A stretch of DNA of 64,000 bases from contig NC_065541.1 in the NCBI RefSeq assembly GCF_932294415.1, forward strand, positions 56,894,290-56,958,289, written 5' to 3'. The position numbers were made by a program, and so were the translations under genes. Of this stretch, positions 62,384-64,000 are shown one piece after another. The stretch's first letter is position 1, and each line of letters starts with the position of its first letter. The stretch comes from Quercus robur. Taxonomy: Eukaryota > Streptophyta > Magnoliopsida > Fagales > Fagaceae. Under the pieces are notes generated by a model, which searched no databases, was not told the DNA's origin, and saw nothing but the letters and a program-made list of their open reading frames with translations.

Positions 62384-64000
62384 TATTATCTCGACTTTGG
62401 TGTAAAAATATTGTAACATTTTATAAGATTAGTGATTAATTCCTAGATCTAATATTATATAAATTGCCCTGTCATTAAAACTTAAAAATCTTAAGAACCA
62501 ACTTTTCAAGAGAGGGTGGACAAGAAGTTGCTTTGGAGTTTGGACAACAAGGTGGACTGGACTGAAAAAATGAGATGGGTGGGTAGTGAATAACAATAAA
62601 GTGCTAGGCAGACCCATTTCTAAGAGTTGCAAATCCAATTCAGGCTTTTTTTAAAAGGGGTTGACAAGAGAGGAATGGTGCTTGATTAGTGGCAAAGAGG
62701 TTCACTCTTAAATATGGGCAGGATTGATGTTAAGATCACTATGATTCGTCTTCTTGTTGCCATTGCTACAGTAAGGCCCTATACCGTGGTATAGTACAGG
62801 AGAGAGTGAATGGACCGATGCGAACCGAAATGCTATGCGGATGTAGCTTAAAGAAGTGTAACAACAATAAACTACACTTCAATTTTTAGATATTATATAA
62901 ATATAACAATCTAAATGCCATTAAATTTGTAATATTTAATCTGAATTATTATTATTATTTGGATAAGTATATTTAATTAGAAGTATGAAAGGCACTCTCT
63001 CATTTCTAGCAAAACGAAGAGAATTCTTCCCTATCAAAAATATTGTCCCCTCATTTTCTAGAAAGAAACAAGATTCTATCCAATGTCTTTTTCTATCGTT
63101 CACAAAAAGATTTAGCAAATATCAATATTTTATAATTACTTTTCATTTTGTGTCTAAATGACCGATGATACATAATTTGCAATTTACCAATTTAAGATTT
63201 GAAACTATGTACGCATAATGCATCTTATCATCATCATCTGATTCACATGACATTGTTTTTATTTATTATTTTAACATTGTTAAGAGGTAAAGAGAGCAAT
63301 GTTGGATATGTTGAACCACCATTAGGGATGACAAAATACTTTCATCTTGCCCCGCCCATTTTTTATCTAATCTTTATCTCACCTACATTGAACCACCTCA
63401 TTAGGGATGATAAAATACTTTCATCTCATCCTGCCTTGACTTACCTCACTTTGCACCGTGCAAGTTTTCCCCCCTTCCAAAGAGAGCATGAGACACATAC
63501 GGAGCACCTACTATCTGACCCCGCGTTAGAGACTGCAAGAAAGAGACTGGGTGGATACACAAATTGATACACCACTTTGCTTAGTAATTATTCCAAAGAA
63601 GCAACCATTTTTTCCAATCTCTCTCGGCTTTATAATATAGTGCACGCTCGAACTAGAGACGGAGTTAACTCATTTACGTGTCTATTTAAAAACTTATATA
63701 ATATTAAATAATAAAAAAGAAAGAAGAAAGAAGTTTGCTCCAAACAAATTTGGAGACCATTCATAGACATATGTATTTTTTAATCACGTGACTTATTTTT
63801 AATAATCATGTAGAAAGGAAAATAACTACTAATTATTTTATCAAATTCCAATCAATGGAAAGCATAAATATTATACATTCATGTATTGAAAGGCACATCT
63901 TGCACAAGGCTGAAACATAAGAGGATCAATTAATTTTGAGAAAAATAACAATATTTTATCAGATTGTGCCACAAATTTGTGCATAAATTGAACATAAGGA
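62384..64000. other. 3' flank of window, no gene recognised
   Basis: AT-rich, with a short TTATTATTATTATT run near 62946. A direct repeat containing TTGAACCACC and TTAGGGATGA(C/T)(A/T)AAATACT occurs at about 63312-63352 and 63388-63426, about 76 bases apart. The frames present are short and do not resemble known families. Confidence 0.5.

Noticed and set aside
63312..63426. Direct repeat that might be a short LTR pair
   Set aside because: The two copies are only about 40 bases long, about 76 bases apart, and have no TG...CA ends, primer site or target duplication.
1..64000. CRISPR arrays, operons, prokaryote-like defence or biosynthetic systems, rRNA and tRNA genes
   Set aside because: None seen. 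Regularly spaced repeats are absent, the genes are intron-rich and eukaryotic, and no cloverleaf-like sequence was recognised by eye; a tRNA scan was not possible.

Overview
This is a plant nuclear window. Genes have many short introns with GT-AG (and some GC-AG) borders, the proteins are plant-type (exocyst SEC8, an armadillo-repeat kinesin, a chloroplast pseudouridine synthase), and the DNA between them is AT-rich and full of copia, LINE, hAT, Helitron, TRIM and MITE copies. The dense intronic MITEs suggest a woody eudicot. Fagales/Fagaceae is a guess from the look of one MITE family, not something the sequence proves.

Layout. (1) 1-10.3 kb: the last nine coding exons of SEC8 on the plus strand, with older LINE, hAT and copia debris in the introns. 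(2) 11.29-32.48 kb (block A) and 32.48-41.69 kb (block B): a direct tandem duplication. Block B is the intact 3' half of the kinesin gene. Block A is a dead copy that kept four kinesin exons, lost the last five, and was enlarged from about 9 to 21 kb by insertions. (3) 33.1-52.1 kb: a 20-exon minus-strand kinesin of the KIN-U (ARK) family, predicted at 982 aa, ending in armadillo repeats. (4) 52.4-57.5 kb: intergenic, no gene recognised. (5) 57.6-61.6 kb: a ten-exon minus-strand gene for a plastid RsuA/RluB-type pseudouridine synthase (SVR1-like, 403 aa). (6) 61.8-64 kb: a TIR element and simple repeats.

The most informative point is that block B serves as an internal 'before' picture of block A. 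Several insertions in A face an empty site in B: a Helitron, a complete copia element, a solo LTR, a second copia element and smaller TIR elements. This fixes insertion boundaries and order without an outside genome. The duplication junction shows 7-bp microhomology, and a deletion scar in A carries a perfect 13-bp inverted repeat.

The three host genes are housekeeping genes (secretion, cytoskeleton, plastid rRNA modification) and are neighbours by position only. SEC8 and the kinesin are convergent. I found no prokaryote-like system, CRISPR array, rRNA or tRNA gene. Exon borders were worked out by hand from splice sites and reading phase; all phases close, but a one-base error at any border is possible.
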